Notes: generated from the letters alone by a model not told the origin. Counted from the first letter of the stretch, positions 1-11,683 are shown. The stretch: 64,000 bases of DNA from Ectobius pallidus (GCA_964059195.1 CAXKWD010000003.1:22984606-23048605); one strand, 5' to 3'. Numbers and translations are program-made.

Positions 1-188
1 ACAGATATTTTAAATAATTAACATTATATTTTAATAAAATGAATTGTGATGAAACTTAAAAAAAAATTATGTGTAGGCCTAAGTGGTAAAGTCATATTTT
101 TAATTTTATTGGTCATATTTTAATGTTTTTTAGGTCATAAATGCATGCATATTCCTATTTTTTAGGTCATAGAAATCCGCCCCCTAAT
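1..188 (+). repeat. Probable relic of a hAT-type MITE end
   Basis: AT-rich stretch with repeated 'ttaggtcat' phrases, ending in 'aggtcatagaaatccgccc' near 164-183. This resembles the right end of the hAT MITE family seen intact at 35694-36246 and 51078-51844, which ends 'aggtcatcagaatccgggcc'. The left part lies outside the window and no target duplication can be tested. It may be a diverged related family. Confidence 0.35.
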
Positions 189-1329
189 AATAAGGAATAA
201 TTTATTGGTACCGTACTTTTTAAATAAATGTATTTCTTATTTTGCACTTTTCCCTATTTTTTGTAAATTAAATGTCTTGCCCTGGACCTCACACAATGGA
301 ATAATAGTTTTAATACATTCATCATACTAGTAAGCTATAATTAAGAAAGTTTGTTAGAAAGGATCGCTTTTGAAGCATGGGTAGTAAACGCGATCTCGTA
401 TCTCAGGTTCTAAATGTTCCTGCACTTAGTCTCTGGTTGGATTTCGCGTCATTTAAGAGGAATGCCCGGTATTCTAACACTCCACAGTGCAGGAATTCGT
501 AATAATAAAATAATGGCTCGATACTATTAAGAAAAATTTGAAAATACCGACCTTGTCTGTTAACAATCGTGTGTTACTATGCGAGCGATCCAATTAGCTT
601 CACCTCAAAACATAATCTTGGTCCTCCAAGTCATTTGTTCTCTCTCCTTACTGCCACCGACATTACATTGCATCTCTGCAAAGATTTCGAAATTAGCCTA
701 TATTCCTGTACTTTAAATTCAAGGAATGACAGACGTGTTCATTTAGCCATTTGCAAAAATGTTTATTTATTTTTCCCTTTTATACGGAAAAATATAATTT
801 AGAAGACATCGAAGTACGAGGAATAATGGTGGGTGCAAGAGCACTATCCCTCAAAAGTGTTTCACTCTACTTCAAGATCTGGGAGTTCCAACATCGATCT
901 ATAAAGAAATTGCCTTACAGGCGTTAAAGTTTTCTGTAAGAATACTCAGATACCATCTGTATTCGAAACAGTAGATTTCTTATTTCTTCTCCTTCTTTAG
1001 AGATAACTCAATAACACATTTATAGTGCATACAAAATACTTCTTTGTTGTAATTATTAATTGTTATGCTATTCTTTGTCAATTGGCAGCCTCTGATGTAG
1101 AAGAAGATTGTTAAAATAAAATAGTGTAAAATAAAATAGACGTAAAACCAGCTGGTCAACAATGTTTTATATTATGATTCGCCTAGGCCTTTCGGCGTAT
1201 GTCTGCCACCTTCAGGGCATCTTGTTTGCTGGTTTAGATGTTTCAATAATTAAAATCAAAACTGCATCGTTGACACAACGAAGAAGCCACAGAAAACGAT
1301 TCAGTGTTTTTACAGAGTTTTTTTAGAAA
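189..1329. other. AT-rich DNA, no supported gene
   Basis: Nothing coding is supported. The open frames here are short, with low-complexity composition and no recognisable domain. No terminal inverted repeats or tRNA-like boxes were seen. Confidence 0.5.
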
Positions 1330-1334
1330 ATTTT

Positions 1335-1449
1335 GTGAGGCGATGGGCTTTTACCACCTGTCCCTCTGCCCTCTCTCGGAAAATAAGCGTAACAAAATTA
1401 ACATAGGTATCAGAAACCTCCAATTGGAGACCCTTCGCCCCTTCACTGG
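1335..1449 (-). repeat. SINE family E fragment, interrupted by a hAT MITE
   Basis: Reads as the reverse complement of the 5' half of the repeat at 62036-62390: the phrases 'ggcgatgggctt', 'ctgcc..ctctcggaaaataagcg' and 'cccttcgcccc' match in order. After the hAT insertion the host sequence appears to resume at 2150 with 'acagagtcagt', matching 'atataggacacc' on the other copy's opposite strand. So the SINE is older than the hAT insertion. Confidence 0.6.
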
Positions 1450-2149
1450 GATATAGGTAGACGTGGGATTTTAAGGCAAATGCCTATTTTGTTCCTTATG
1501 AAATAACATGAAATTTTTTTAATATATTGACATTTCATGATATATCAGTTATATCTATAGAGTTTTATAGTACCCTAAAATGCCTATTTGGTCCTTTGGA
1601 GCCTATTTTTACTATTTTAGTGGCTAAAATGCCTATTTTGTACATTTAAAATAAAATTCAACTTCTGTAACTTTCACAATCATTGAATGGACATCCCTGA
1701 ATGAAGAGCAGAACAGCAGAGGATGGATTTTTCGCAGAAACTTGATTTTCCTAAACAACTGTCACGAAAGGAATGCTGACTGACGGGGGAGGATTCGCTC
1801 AAAACAAGGAGCAGGTATATAATTATATAGTAAGAAGGGACATACTGTGTCTATTTTTCATATAATCCAAAACTGTTTTTGATAAATGTATTTTTAATTC
1901 TGTCTTCATTTTGCAATTATTTTTGTTGAGAATAGGTATACCACGTTTTTTACAGTAAAAAACTCACGTTACAGTTTAAGAGCATATTGTAGTATTTTAA
2001 AGTCTATTTTCTGTCCATTTACACATATTTAAAGCTTATTTTAAGTGCCTATTTTCTCTTTTAAAAGCCTATTTACTTGTTTTAAAAGCCTATTTTAGGT
2101 GCCTAAAACTAATTTTTTTAGAGCCTAAAATCCCAGGTCTAGATATAGG
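1450..2149. mobile_element. Non-autonomous hAT-type MITE with 8-bp target duplications
   Basis: The element spans 1458-2141 (684 bp). It begins 'tagacgtgggatttta' and ends with the inverted counterpart 'taaaatcccaggtcta', differing at one position. It is flanked by a perfect 8-bp duplication 'gatatagg' at 1450-1457 and 2142-2149. The interior is AT-rich and full of 'gcctattttg' phrases in both orientations, typical of subterminal repeats where hAT transposase binds. No transposase frame remains, so it would have been moved in trans. Assignment to hAT rests on the 8-bp duplication and terminal structure. Confidence 0.8.
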
Positions 2150-2161
2150 ACAGAGTCAGTC

Positions 2162-2215
2162 AGTCAAACAAAAGCATTCTGGCACTTTGTTATATCAGTT
2201 TGCCTGATTTTATTT
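2162..2215 (+). repeat. Short dispersed repeat shared with 37780-37830
   Basis: About 49 bp running from 'aaacaaaagcattctggc' to 'tgcctgattttatt' recur in reverse complement at 37780-37830 with only one or two differences. The sequence type is unknown; it may be a fragment of a SINE or LINE 3' region. Confidence 0.6.
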
Positions 2216-2640
2216 TAATTTAATTAAGACGAAGTTACAGGAATGATGATGTTTTTGAAAGCAGGCCCACATAAAGTACACAAAAGCAAGAGGAAGAAGT
2301 ATACAAACAATGGGCAGTGTGGAGACAGCTGAAGCACGTAGGTGATGGGTAAATTCTAGGAATTACCTGGCAAGCAAGCCGAGAAGAAGACTCTGTGAAG
2401 ATGTGTGTGAACATACCTGCGTCGCGAGAGAAGATATGTTGTGGTGGTATAAATAAGTTACTTTAATTACTGAACCTTGATAAGCAGTTCTCAGAAGGAT
2501 GGCTTGGCTTAATACGACCTACCTCAACAGAATATACGCATGTGTGCTCTTAATTTCTCAGATATCAGCTTTTGTTTCAGCTATATTATTGCAGTATGAA
2601 AGATGCTGTATACAGAAGGAGAACTTTGTATTGCATCCTA
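2216..2640. other. No supported feature
   Basis: Moderately AT-rich sequence. A 106-codon open frame begins at 2499, but its second half reads through the SINE-like block downstream, so it is not treated as a gene. Confidence 0.5.
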
Positions 2641-2649
2641 AGGAGGGTT

Positions 2650-2825
2650 GCCAGGTTTTATCACAACGCTGTAATCTCGAATCTCGGTGGATCCATGTGG
2701 AATTTGTGGTGGACAAATTGGGGTCAATGCAGGTTTTCTCGGGGTGCTCCTGTTTCCCCTGCCATATATCATTCTACCGTTGCTCCATTCATCATAGTAT
2801 GACCATTTGGTTGCAATAAAGACTT
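2650..2825 (+). repeat. SINE-like 3' core
   Basis: A GC-richer block with 'ctcggtggatccatgtgg', 'gcaggttttctcggggtg' and 'ctcctgtttcccctgcc', followed by a low-complexity tail. I recognise this 'ttttctcgggg-tactcc-gttttcccc' phrasing from 3' cores of dispersed insect repeats. No target duplication was found and no second copy lies in this window, so the assignment is tentative. Confidence 0.4.
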
Positions 2826-2829
2826 ATTG

Positions 2830-3240
2830 TGGTCAATTTCAACATAAAAGTTGCCAAAATCTCGATATTTCATAAATCCAACGAAAGGGGGGGTATAGCC
2901 TAAAAGGTAGTATAGACAAAATTTCATATTAAATTTGAACTTGTATTATAATTCCAGCTTAGCAAACTATGGTCAAATAAGGTTTTCATACTTTGATATT
3001 TCATAATGATAATATTTACTGAAATAAAAAAAATGTAATATTCAATCTGCAATAATTTAAGCAAATATAATTTATTCATTGTTCTATTACTTACACATTT
3101 TATTAGCCAACTTTAATCGTCAGTTCCCGTTTCAATTAGAAAGAAAAAGAAAGCCAAGAAAAATCGCCACATATTCCGCAGGTTGTGACACATTACAAAC
3201 ATGTGTCCACATGTTTTACAAATAAATAAGCAAAAGAAGA
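2830..3240. other. AT-rich DNA, no supported feature
   Basis: Low-complexity AT-rich sequence with no coding or repeat signal recognised. Confidence 0.5.
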
Positions 3241-3254
3241 GAAAACCGACCCCA

Positions 3255-3355
3255 TTTTGTCCATCACAAATTCCACAAGGAACGACAAGATTCGATCCCG
3301 GTTCCCTGTGGTGGAAGGCCGCTCGTCTAACCAGTCAGCCATGGGGGTGGCTAGT
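3255..3355 (-). repeat. tRNA-like SINE head, degraded
   Basis: On the minus strand an A-box-like 'ggctgactggttagacgag' is followed about 30 bp later by 'gggatcgaatc', a poor B box. The plus strand contains 'gattcgatccc', a better B-box match, so orientation is uncertain. GC content stands out from the AT-rich surroundings. Confidence 0.35.
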
Positions 3356-3359
3356 CAAA

Positions 3360-4165
3360 TTTAATAGAAACAAGTTTAAAATGTCAATTCCTTTATCTTC
3401 TGTTAACTAGGATTTAGGATCTATGTCGAAACGAGACGATTGCAAAACCTCAATAGTCTATATGAAAGGTATTTGCACTTTCCTTTGTTATGTTCACAAC
3501 CAAGCACAATTTAAATAGTGTTATGCTAAATGATTATTCGAATAGTGAAAAAATAGAAATAACTAAATGCGACATTTATTGAATAGCTCCAAATTTGGAA
3601 GGAAAGAGAAAACGTGCTTTGAAGAAGTCAGCTTGTTAGTTTTACAGCTACCGAATATGGCGACCAATTTCCATGTTAAGAACAATGTCTTTTGCCACCT
3701 TAATGCAGTCAGCACAATTAAGGATTCTATGCCAAAGGTCAGGCATAACGTTCAAGATCCACACTTTCTATGTCTTCCTCTTCGTTAGCGGCTCCTTACT
3801 TGGACAAATGCACAGTATCTTTATTAAGAACCTTTTAATATTTCATTACAGCAGGAAATCAAATCTTCTCTACAAGGATAAGAAACCGTTTGGCATAGAT
3901 TTTGAATGCTTCGATTTTATGTGTTAGTAAGGTGTTTTCTAAGGAGGCCGTGGAGGACCTAAGAAACCCAGGAGATTGAGGCTCCCACATTTTACACATA
4001 AGCAATATTTACTAATAATTTAGAGCCATTAACTCATAACTTAACTACTATTAAACATACTAGCTCGCAAAATAAAATCTCGTTTCTACCACTTGTTTCA
4101 TAAATAACTATTACAGACCCAGGTAATTCAATGCTAGAATATATTATGAAAAATTTTGGCGAACC
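3360..4165. other. No supported gene
   Basis: AT-rich. The segment near 4001-4035 ('gcaatatttactaataat') is repeated in modified form at 5250-5290, inside the putative TIR element that follows. Otherwise nothing is recognised. Confidence 0.5.
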
Positions 4166-4167
4166 TG

Positions 4168-5390
4168 GGGCCTGTTTCACAGAACTTGCTAATAATATTA
4201 GAACTCATAATATTTATTTGTTAACAAAATCTTGTTTCATAGAGATATGAACACTACTCATAAAATTTCTTCACTAAGTTCATCAGTCAGCTGATTGATT
4301 CGGAAGCACTGCCTTCTAAACTGTATTAATCGTGTATACACTGCCTGTCCTATACGGCTAATTTTGCGTACTCGGCGACATTACAGATGGCAGCACCTTT
4401 CACACCCAGACTGCTTCTTGTTTTTTGCTACGACATTGTTGATTATGTAGTGCTGTCACCGCCGTCTCGTAATCACTGCCTTCTAAACTGTATTACTCCT
4501 CGAGACGGCGGTGCTCATAATATAGTCTATCAATGCGTCTAATTAATTTACATTTATTTTAATTATTGCTCCAAAATTCCATTTCAAGGTAAGTGTCATA
4601 TACTGGAATAATATTACGTTCTAAACAAATAACACAAGTAGGCCTATCTGTGTCTGTTTAATGCTTATTTTGATTAGTGATTGCTGCAATCTGGGTGTGA
4701 ACTGTGTCGCCTCTACTGGATAAATTAGGCAATTTAACAATACTCTGAACTCCATGTTCAAATAAAGCATAGGACAGGCAGTGTAATTCTCGAGACGGCG
4801 GTGTTCGGAAGTTATGTCTGGATTGTTGTTTGTGTTTTTTTCCCTTCTTAGTCTTTTTGTCAATAAAAATTTCAAAGCAGCACGGCCTACATAGCCCATA
4901 TCTTCATAAATGTAACAATATGAACTAGCTCTGAGAAATGAATAAATCTGCCGGGCATTCATTCAAGATAGCAGTAGGATTATGTACTAAAATCTAACCT
5001 CAAACCCTAAAAACTTGTTATGACAAAAATTATCTTGATAGCGTACGTAAGACTTTGCTAAATTTATAATAATTAATTAGCAATTAAATTATTAAATCAG
5101 AGTGATTCATTTTTCACAAATTTAAGATCACGAACTCTGAATTACATGGATTTGAGTTATTGGTCCAAAAACACTTATAGAAAAATACCTAATATTATCA
5201 GTAAATTTTATTAGTTATGCAAGTCTATGAAACTGTTTACTAATAACGTTAGCAATATTTACAAATAATTTAAAGCCATAAATTCACAGGTAATATAAAA
5301 TATTATTAGAAAATTTTCTTAAGAAACACAAGATTATATTATTATGTATTTGCTAATAATATGAGTGTAAAAGTTCGATGAAACAGAGTT
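4168..5390. mobile_element. Possible degraded TIR element
   Basis: The left edge reads 'ggggcctgtttcacagaac', a start reminiscent of PIF/Harbinger-type ends. The right edge near 5365-5390 reads 'gttcgatgaaacagag', its approximate inverse. Inside, 'cactgccttctaaactgta' occurs twice (4306 and 4476) and 'cgagacggcggtg' recurs near 4501 and 4791 with an inverted copy near 4463. No clean target duplication is visible and the ends are diverged. It may be a nest of more than one element. Confidence 0.3.
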
Positions 5391-5539
5391 CTGAAGATAT
5401 GTTCTCGGAGGATAAAGATGAAGAAGCAATTCTTACAAACAAGGCCTTCTATGTTCAATCTCCATTCATATGTTTACTGCTTAAAGTGTTGGGCAGTAAG
5501 CAAGAACAGGAATAGAGTATTTTGGGATATGGATACTGT

Positions 5540-5732
5540 TCCAGGCTAGATGTCCAGAAGGAACATTGAAGAAAGATCTGCAGGCAGGATTATTGTAGTG
5601 GATGGTCGCGCGCTGGGAAGCTGCTGGATGCGTGCAGGAATCTTGCCTGACCGCTCTCTACAGACCGGGCGGGGTACCACACACACAACCTGTGGCCCGC
5701 GTGTCATGACCATCCAACCGAATCCACCTTAA
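5540..5732 (+). other. GC-rich island of unknown nature
   Basis: About 190 bp that are clearly GC-richer than the surroundings and contain a 60-codon open frame. The translation has no recognisable domain. It could be a retroposed fragment, the remains of an exon, or an unidentified repeat. I do not call it a gene. Confidence 0.3.
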
Positions 5733-5734
5733 TA

Positions 5735-6320
5735 GTTCAGATAGAAGTTCAGTGCCATTATGCATCAATAAACTAATTTTTTATTTTCCAACAAAATTAG
5801 TTTTTTAAAATTAAATTTAATGTTATAAACTTATGACTAATGCTGCCCACTAGTTTATAAGAAATCATATTTTTAAATAATGTACTCTATTACATTATAG
5901 AGTTAAAATGTGTAGAAGACATGAAAGAAATTACAAAAAATATATGGCCAAATTTTGCATATTTTTGCAAATTTTGTTAGTTATGCGATAATGTACCACA
6001 TTTGCTTGATATTAAAATATTTGTGCACATTTTATTAATTTGCTACTTTTTCTGTTTCTGAAAGATTTTTAATATTGTTCATATCTCTGTTAATTCACAC
6101 GTTTACAGCATATTTGGCTAAGTGAATGTTATGAGAGCCGACAGGAAAAATATTGACAGTACGTAGTCTAATGTTTTCGGAATTACTGTATAATATTAAT
6201 ACGACATTTCTGTTCACAAGTTTTCAATTTACTAAAATTTGTTGCATTGATCTTGTTCTTTCAAAAGTTTTATGATGAAATGTATACAACTTGCACAATT
6301 TTTTAAATTTTATTTGTGAT
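5735..6320. other. AT-rich DNA, no supported feature
   Basis: No frames, inverted repeats or tRNA-like boxes of note. Confidence 0.5.
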
Positions 6321-6324
6321 GTAT

Positions 6325-6652
6325 TGCAGAAGTTGGTTGGGAGGTATTTAAACATCCACCCTAGAGCCCGGACCTCACTCATCGATTTCCATCTTTTCCT
6401 GCACCTCAAGAAATGACAGATAATGACAGAAAGGCGTAGATGGTTGTCACACAGTAGTCCAAATCCCAGGAGGCAGACTTCTACGGCGCATGTATTCAAA
6501 AGTTGGTCCCACAGTACGACAAACGTCTCATTTCCGGTGGAGAATATTTTTAAAAATAGCTGAACGCGTGCTGTACCTGTTGCAAGAAATATTTCCATGA
6601 AACTGTGTTTTGTTTCTGTCTCCAGGGAAACCTACTTTATGGACGATCCTCG
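6325..6652 (+). pseudogene. mariner element remnant: transposase C-terminus and 3' TIR
   Basis: Plus-strand translation in shifting frames gives the mariner C-terminal landmarks: HPP-SPDL (the conserved block before the third catalytic aspartate), then QEADFY. A PRYDK-type stretch can be inferred from 'ggtcccacagtacgacaaacg'. The 3' end 'actttatggacgatcctcg' at 6634-6652 matches, inverted, the mariner ends at 18203 and 51977, so the three copies belong to one family. Stops and frameshifts abolish function, and the 5' two thirds is missing. The long frame on the opposite strand is a shadow. Confidence 0.8.
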
Positions 6653-6654
6653 TG

Positions 6655-7345
6655 AACCAAGTATGAAAACCCAAACTAGAGAAATGAGGGCACAGAAATA
6701 TTTGAATTTCTATCTACGTCTCGCCGATATGTTACAAGATATGAATCTCCACATTAAAACAATGTGAGAAAATGCGTTTCATAAATATAACAACTTACAA
6801 ACTGCAGCATTGGTGCGATCTGCAGTTAAGTTATAACGCCCAGGTTTCAATTAGTTGGCGAAACTTTTATTGCCTAGGCTATAAATACCAGAATGTTAAC
6901 ATCTTTCATAAGAAGATTTAACTTAAAAAAATGATAAACGCCAAAACCATTAATGTTAACAACATATCAAAATTAAATTTGGTAGAGTATAAAAGAACAA
7001 GACAGAAGAGTCGTTAAGGTGCAGACGGATGAAGGTTTGTTTCACATCAATCTTTCGCAAAATGCAACCGGTTATAAAAGCGTAGTCAGAAACTGAAATA
7101 AAAAAAGGGTAATGTTTCCACATTCTCCAAATTTATTTTGTATTGCTTTGTAACTAATAATTAGCTAATATTACTTGTTCCAGCGAGGCATAATTAAAAT
7201 TGCCTTTTCATAATTTCATTATGATTCGGCATTATTATAAATTATACCTTAGCAGTAAACCTACATCACTCCTTTGTTAAACCTCAAGTACCGATATTTT
7301 TTAAAAATAATAACAGATCATTATTTTCCAAATACTTCATTATCA
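6655..7345. other. AT-rich DNA, no supported feature
   Basis: Nothing recognised. Confidence 0.5.
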
Positions 7346-7349
7346 TTCA

Positions 7350-7570
7350 TTAGATTACACCTTACATTACTTGTCCACATAGTCACCGCCATTATTCGGG
7401 AACTTTTAACGGGAAACTAGTCAAAGAATGATGTCCTCTGTTATGAAAGCCAAGTCTGCACTTCTTGTTTCACATCATCGTCGTTGAAATGCTTTCCACC
7501 AAGGAATTTCTTCAGATGAAGAAACAGATGAAAATCGCTTGGTGCCAAATCCGGACTGTAGGGAGGGCGT
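7350..7570 (-). pseudogene. mariner transposase C-terminal remnant
   Basis: The minus strand from 7570 downward translates without interruption for 43 residues beginning RPPYSPDLAPSDFHLF and ending in TWLS before a stop. This is the classic mariner segment that includes the third catalytic aspartate (SD of SDFHLF) and the GG-F-D/N-D-V helix. Further down, after frameshifts, PNNGGDYVDK corresponds to the end of the protein (usually GDYVEK). It is a different mariner subfamily from the copies at 6.3, 18.2 and 52 kb, which share another TIR. The catalytic domain upstream is missing, so it is non-functional. Confidence 0.88.
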
Positions 7571-7628
7571 CAATTAGTCATTTCAATACACTTCCCATAA
7601 AAAAAAAAAATTGGGAAAAAGGTAAATC

Positions 7629-7712
7629 ATGTCGCTCCCGAGTCCCCCACTCCTACTCATATAATTGTGAAATATGATTTTTGGTGCAAGGGCCTTTTTT
7701 TATTATGAAATA
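7629..7712 (+). repeat. Dispersed repeat X, copy 1
   Basis: The phrases 'cccgagtcccccactccta', 'tgtgaaatatga', 'ggtgcaaggg' and 'tttttttattatgaaa' occur in the same order at 41585-41658. The family is unidentified. The shared length is about 75 bp. Confidence 0.6.
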
Positions 7713-7714
7713 TT

Positions 7715-8695
7715 ATTTTGTTATAATTATAGTTGTGAAATATTATGTTTGCTGCAAGGGTTTTTTTTTATTATTATTATTCAGTGGAAGGGGAGTTTGC
7801 GGGCGCCATTACCCTTATGCCAACATTTTACTGAATAAATGTATTTCCAATAGTTTATCTATTTTGAATCTGCCTGTTCGAAGTCCTTACCGTACACTAT
7901 CATCGACTAATAAAATGGAACAGCAATAATGCACTTTTATGGATCTCGTTTTAGGGTAGCCTATACACTTGTGAATAAAAAAAAATCAACTTAGTCGATA
8001 TATTCCGAGAAGTTAGATAAAAATAGTTAAGTAGCCGATTCAAGTGTTGGCTCATGAGAAATAAAACTAAACTTACATTATGTGATTTTCGGCACATGTA
8101 CTCTGTCATAAAAACACTAACAGAAGTAGAATCCGCCCACAAGTAATCACATTTCCACGAACCACAGTTTTGGAAAACCACAAGATCTGGTTTCGTGTCC
8201 GAAACGCAAGCCCTCGGGTTCAGTCAATTTAAAAGATCGAGCTTCCAAACGCCGTGGCAATGTTGTAAAATCAACAATCCACCTGTGGGAGAAATTACCT
8301 TTCTTCAATTAATTTAGAGTCGTTTAAGAAAAGACAAATTGAGACCAGAGGCCAGAATCCAATTTAAAAAGGCAACTCGGTGTATAATACAGGTATCCTG
8401 AAATGCTGTCAATAAGAGAACCGCAATATGTTAGGGCCTATAAACTACTAATCTAAACTACCTCGTGCGAATGTTGTAAAGCTCATGGTTTTGGCATCTG
8501 TTGAACGGTCTTTAGATTAATCCAGATAACTGTCATTAAGATCATATAGTAATATATGCTCAAAATTAACTCTTGAGGCACAATGTTTAACTTTAAGGAC
8601 ATAATCTACAGGAGACCCGTAATAAAATAGTAAAAAATACCTGAAATTGCATACATGTAAGTTAATATTTTCCCGTTATTCATATTCTTGCCTGT
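7715..8695. other. No supported gene
   Basis: AT-rich sequence with short open frames of low-complexity composition. Nothing recognised. Confidence 0.5.
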
Positions 8696-8699
8696 CTTT

Positions 8700-8925
8700 G
8701 TGACAGGACTAACAGGAAGTAGTAACACCTTGAACTCGCATTCGGGAGGTCCCAGGTTCAAATCCCGTGACCGGCCAATTTGACATGGGTTTTTTCATGG
8801 TTTCCCCAGTCGTAAAGGCAAACGCCGAATTGGATATTTACATACCATGAATCATCCGTACCATTTCATCTTGTAGCCTATCATATCCATTTAAATTAAT
8901 ATCAGTTGAAATTTATTCCATAAAA
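8700..8925 (+). repeat. SINE family B (tRNA-derived), copy 1
   Basis: B box 'ggttcaaatcc' at 8755-8765, followed by the family core 'gtgaccggccaatttgaca', 'ggtttccccagtcgtaaag' and the tail 'atatcagttgaaattta'. Other copies lie at 10805-10980, 28166-28380 and 28686-28730, with a possible one near 21315 (all minus). The best-preserved head, at 28.3 kb, has the Ser/Leu-type A box 'tggccgagatggc'. Pol III-transcribed SINEs are mobilised by LINE enzymes. Confidence 0.7.
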
Positions 8926-9920
8926 ATACACCATTAATAGAAATAATTGACAATCAATAGTTCCATGGCCTACCCTACTGTGTAGACACACATTCCAAAC
9001 TCTTGATATGGTTTCAGCTAAAAGGAGTAAAAACACAGCTGAATTAAAAAAAATATATACATTAAATAGTGTTTTTACCTCATTATAAATCACAAATATT
9101 TATGCTACTAATACAGTACTTTCATCATAGAGTATTTTGTTTATTTCGTCTTTCGAAAGGCCCTGGAGAACAATCCTGATATAAAGGCTGATCATGAAGT
9201 AGCCTATTTTACAGTTCATATTTCAGACTAGGCTAGGCCTATACAAAAATACTGGCGCCTTAACGTCCAGGTAATCTCTGGGCATCTAAGGTTTCATAGG
9301 GAGCAATTTTTTGTACTAGAAGAGAAATATTTCCATTACGTGACTAATTCATTGTATTAATAGGTCTATGCCATTTTTATAATAAAATTTATCGATATAA
9401 AGTAAGACATTAATATCCCAAGAAGCAGTTTAAAAGCTCTTTAGGAGTTTATACTTCTCATAAACGTAAGATGAAAGGTGAAAATGTCTCCATTAGAGTC
9501 TGCAGTCTCCCTTCATGATTTCATTGCTGCATTTCTTGGAATAGAATAAAGGGAGTAATAAAATTCGACGTCTGTAGACCTATTCACTCAAAGAAATTAA
9601 AAAAAAAAAATCCCAATGCAGATCTCAACTTCGACATCTATATTGCCAATAGCTATCAGAATAAATAAAAAGTGAGATTCGTATGGTCATTTGCTCGTTT
9701 TGCGTCTCAACGAGGCAGTAAAACAATATATTCGGTTAACATGTGAAAGGTATGTCTCATTGCCCTGCTAAATAGACAGGGGAATAGGTAAGAAAACAGG
9801 TGTATTTCTCACAAGCTGATAATCTGCTCCACGCGTCATGCTGCCATTTATCCGAGTTCGTATTTTCTGGAGACACTGAGATAAAACTAGTTCATAGGAC
9901 AGGTGTATACACTGCACTGC
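8926..9920. other. No supported gene
   Basis: AT-rich, with a poly-A run near 9600. A 64-codon frame at 9800-9994 overlaps the tandem duplication that follows and has no recognised domain. Confidence 0.5.
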
Positions 9921-9925
9921 GTTTA

Positions 9926-10257
9926 GAATCAACAAAGCTAAGGAGATCGCATTCTGTTACAAGATCTCGGCCTTCTGTTCAAAATCTACCATAGCAACTA
10001 TTTTTATTGAGTGTAATATTTTGAGGGTTTTTCTTCTTCCTCTTAATAAACGCCTGTTCAATTATACATTCATGTAACTATAGGCTATTATTTTGGAATC
10101 AACAAAGCTTAGGCGATCGCATTCTGTTACAAGATCTCGGCCCTCTATTGAAAATTTACCATAGCAACCATTTTTCTTGAGTATTATTTTGAGGGTTTTT
10201 CTTCTTCCTCTTAATAAACGCCTGTTCAATTAAATATTCATGTAACTATATTATTTT
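9926..10257. repeat. Diverged tandem duplication, unit about 170 bp
   Basis: Unit 1 (9926-10095) and unit 2 (10096-10257) share 'gaatcaacaaagct', 'gcattctgttacaagatct', 'gagggtttttcttcttcct' and 'aataaacgcctgttcaatt' in order, with scattered substitutions and small deletions. The unit is unrelated to the other repeats recognised here. Divergence suggests an old local duplication. Confidence 0.8.
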
Positions 10258-10259
10258 CT

Positions 10260-10800
10260 AATAAACTCGTGTTAAACTTTCGCACTTCCCCCTTTTTGTC
10301 ATAAGCCAGACAAATTTGGATTTAGCTAAGTAGGCCTAGTATAATTAGTTTCATCATTATACAGTCGTTTGTCGTCTATAAATTACATAACAAATGCTTA
10401 AAAATGTATGCCGACTTCACAGAATGCACTAGCAATAATTAATGATGCGATGTCACAGAATATCTGGGAGAGTATTGTATGGTTGAAAAATTAATGACCT
10501 ATTTAGAAACTTCTGTACGTTATTATAATTTACTTGAAGAAGGCTCAAAAGTTGTGATTTATGCCGACGGTTCCCCTGATATAATAATAGCCTAATACAG
10601 ACATGAAAAAGTTTAGCTTATTTAAAAGGAATCAGTGTCGCATAGCCTATCTCATATAGGCTAATTAGATAACATAAACAATGCTCTAAGGTATTTTTTT
10701 TTTAATTCAGCTGCATTTATACTCCTTTGAGCTACAAGACCATATCAGGAGTTCATGATCTTATCTATACAATAGGTCATGCAACCTTTTTACTGTAGGT
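10260..10800. other. AT-rich DNA, no supported feature
   Basis: Nothing recognised apart from one TAGGCCTA octamer near 10332. Confidence 0.5.
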
Positions 10801-10804
10801 GTAT

Positions 10805-10980
10805 TTTATGTGAGTAAATTTCAACTGATATTAATTTAAATTAATTTGGTACAGGGCAAAATAGTGAGAATGAGTCATGGTAAATAATTATCCATTTCTC
10901 CATTTGCCTTTACGACTAGGGAAACCAGGATTTGAACCCGGGACCTCCCAAATGCTAATCCAAGACGTAACCAACTAAGG
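10805..10980 (-). repeat. SINE family B, copy 2
   Basis: Reverse complement of the family: tail 'aaatttcaactgatatt' at the left, core 'gcctttacgactagggaaa', then the B box as 'tttgaacccggg' near 10932. The tRNA-like head is degraded and part of the core between them is deleted relative to the 28.2-kb copy. Confidence 0.65.
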
Positions 10981-10984
10981 TAAT

Positions 10985-11680
10985 TATAGAATGCTCTTAT
11001 TAATGAATCAACATTTTAAAATATATATTAATTTGTAGCCTGAAAAGTATTAATAGGCCTACTACAAGGATTTACGGATTTGCCTACTTTTCAAACGATG
11101 TTGGCATAAGATAGCAGCTAGTAACCTATTCCACAATTGGAAAAGTTTTTTTTTATTAAAAAAAAAAAAAAGAACCCATTGAAGCATTACATGCTTAAGT
11201 CTACAAAGCCGCCTTGTAAAATTATTATCTGAAGTAAATAAATCTATATCAAGATCATTTATCACTGTGCATTGTACACCTCCTTGTTAGAAGCGTTTCA
11301 AAACTATCGCTATTAATGATCGTTGACTTTGTTTTGTAACCGGTCCGTTCTTACCGAAGAGAAGTTAATTACGATCGTCATTTATAATGATTGTAATGAA
11401 GGATTACAAACTTTCCTGTATTACACAAAAACAAGAAACTCCCTCTTGCCCACGTGAAAATCCCAGACAGTGCAAACTGCTCTCTTTTTCCTTGTACAAC
11501 GAGGAAAGTCGGCTAACGAGTTTCCGAAGCCAGACATTAAATATTTTTTTTTATTTTAGACGCCATGTAAACCCATCTTTACTTTTGTAGTAATTGGATT
11601 TTTAAAGTACTATCGAGTTGTCTTATCCATTGATTATTTTAATTGTAAAAACACTGTCGACCGAACTCCAATACAGGAAA
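10985..11680. other. AT-rich DNA, no supported gene
   Basis: Contains a mixed T/A run near 11147-11172 and short unsupported frames. Confidence 0.5.
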
Positions 11681-11683
11681 AGT

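Noticed and set aside
2499..2819. 106-codon open frame that might be a secreted or membrane protein
   Set aside because: Its second half lies in a repeat-like 3' core and the first half has no domain; no splice or promoter context supports it.
4621..4962. 113-codon minus-strand frame
   Set aside because: Lies inside a putative TIR element, with repeated 'cgagacggcggtg' phrases and no recognisable domain.
6224..6598. 124-codon minus-strand frame
   Set aside because: It is the opposite strand of a mariner remnant whose true coding strand is plus.
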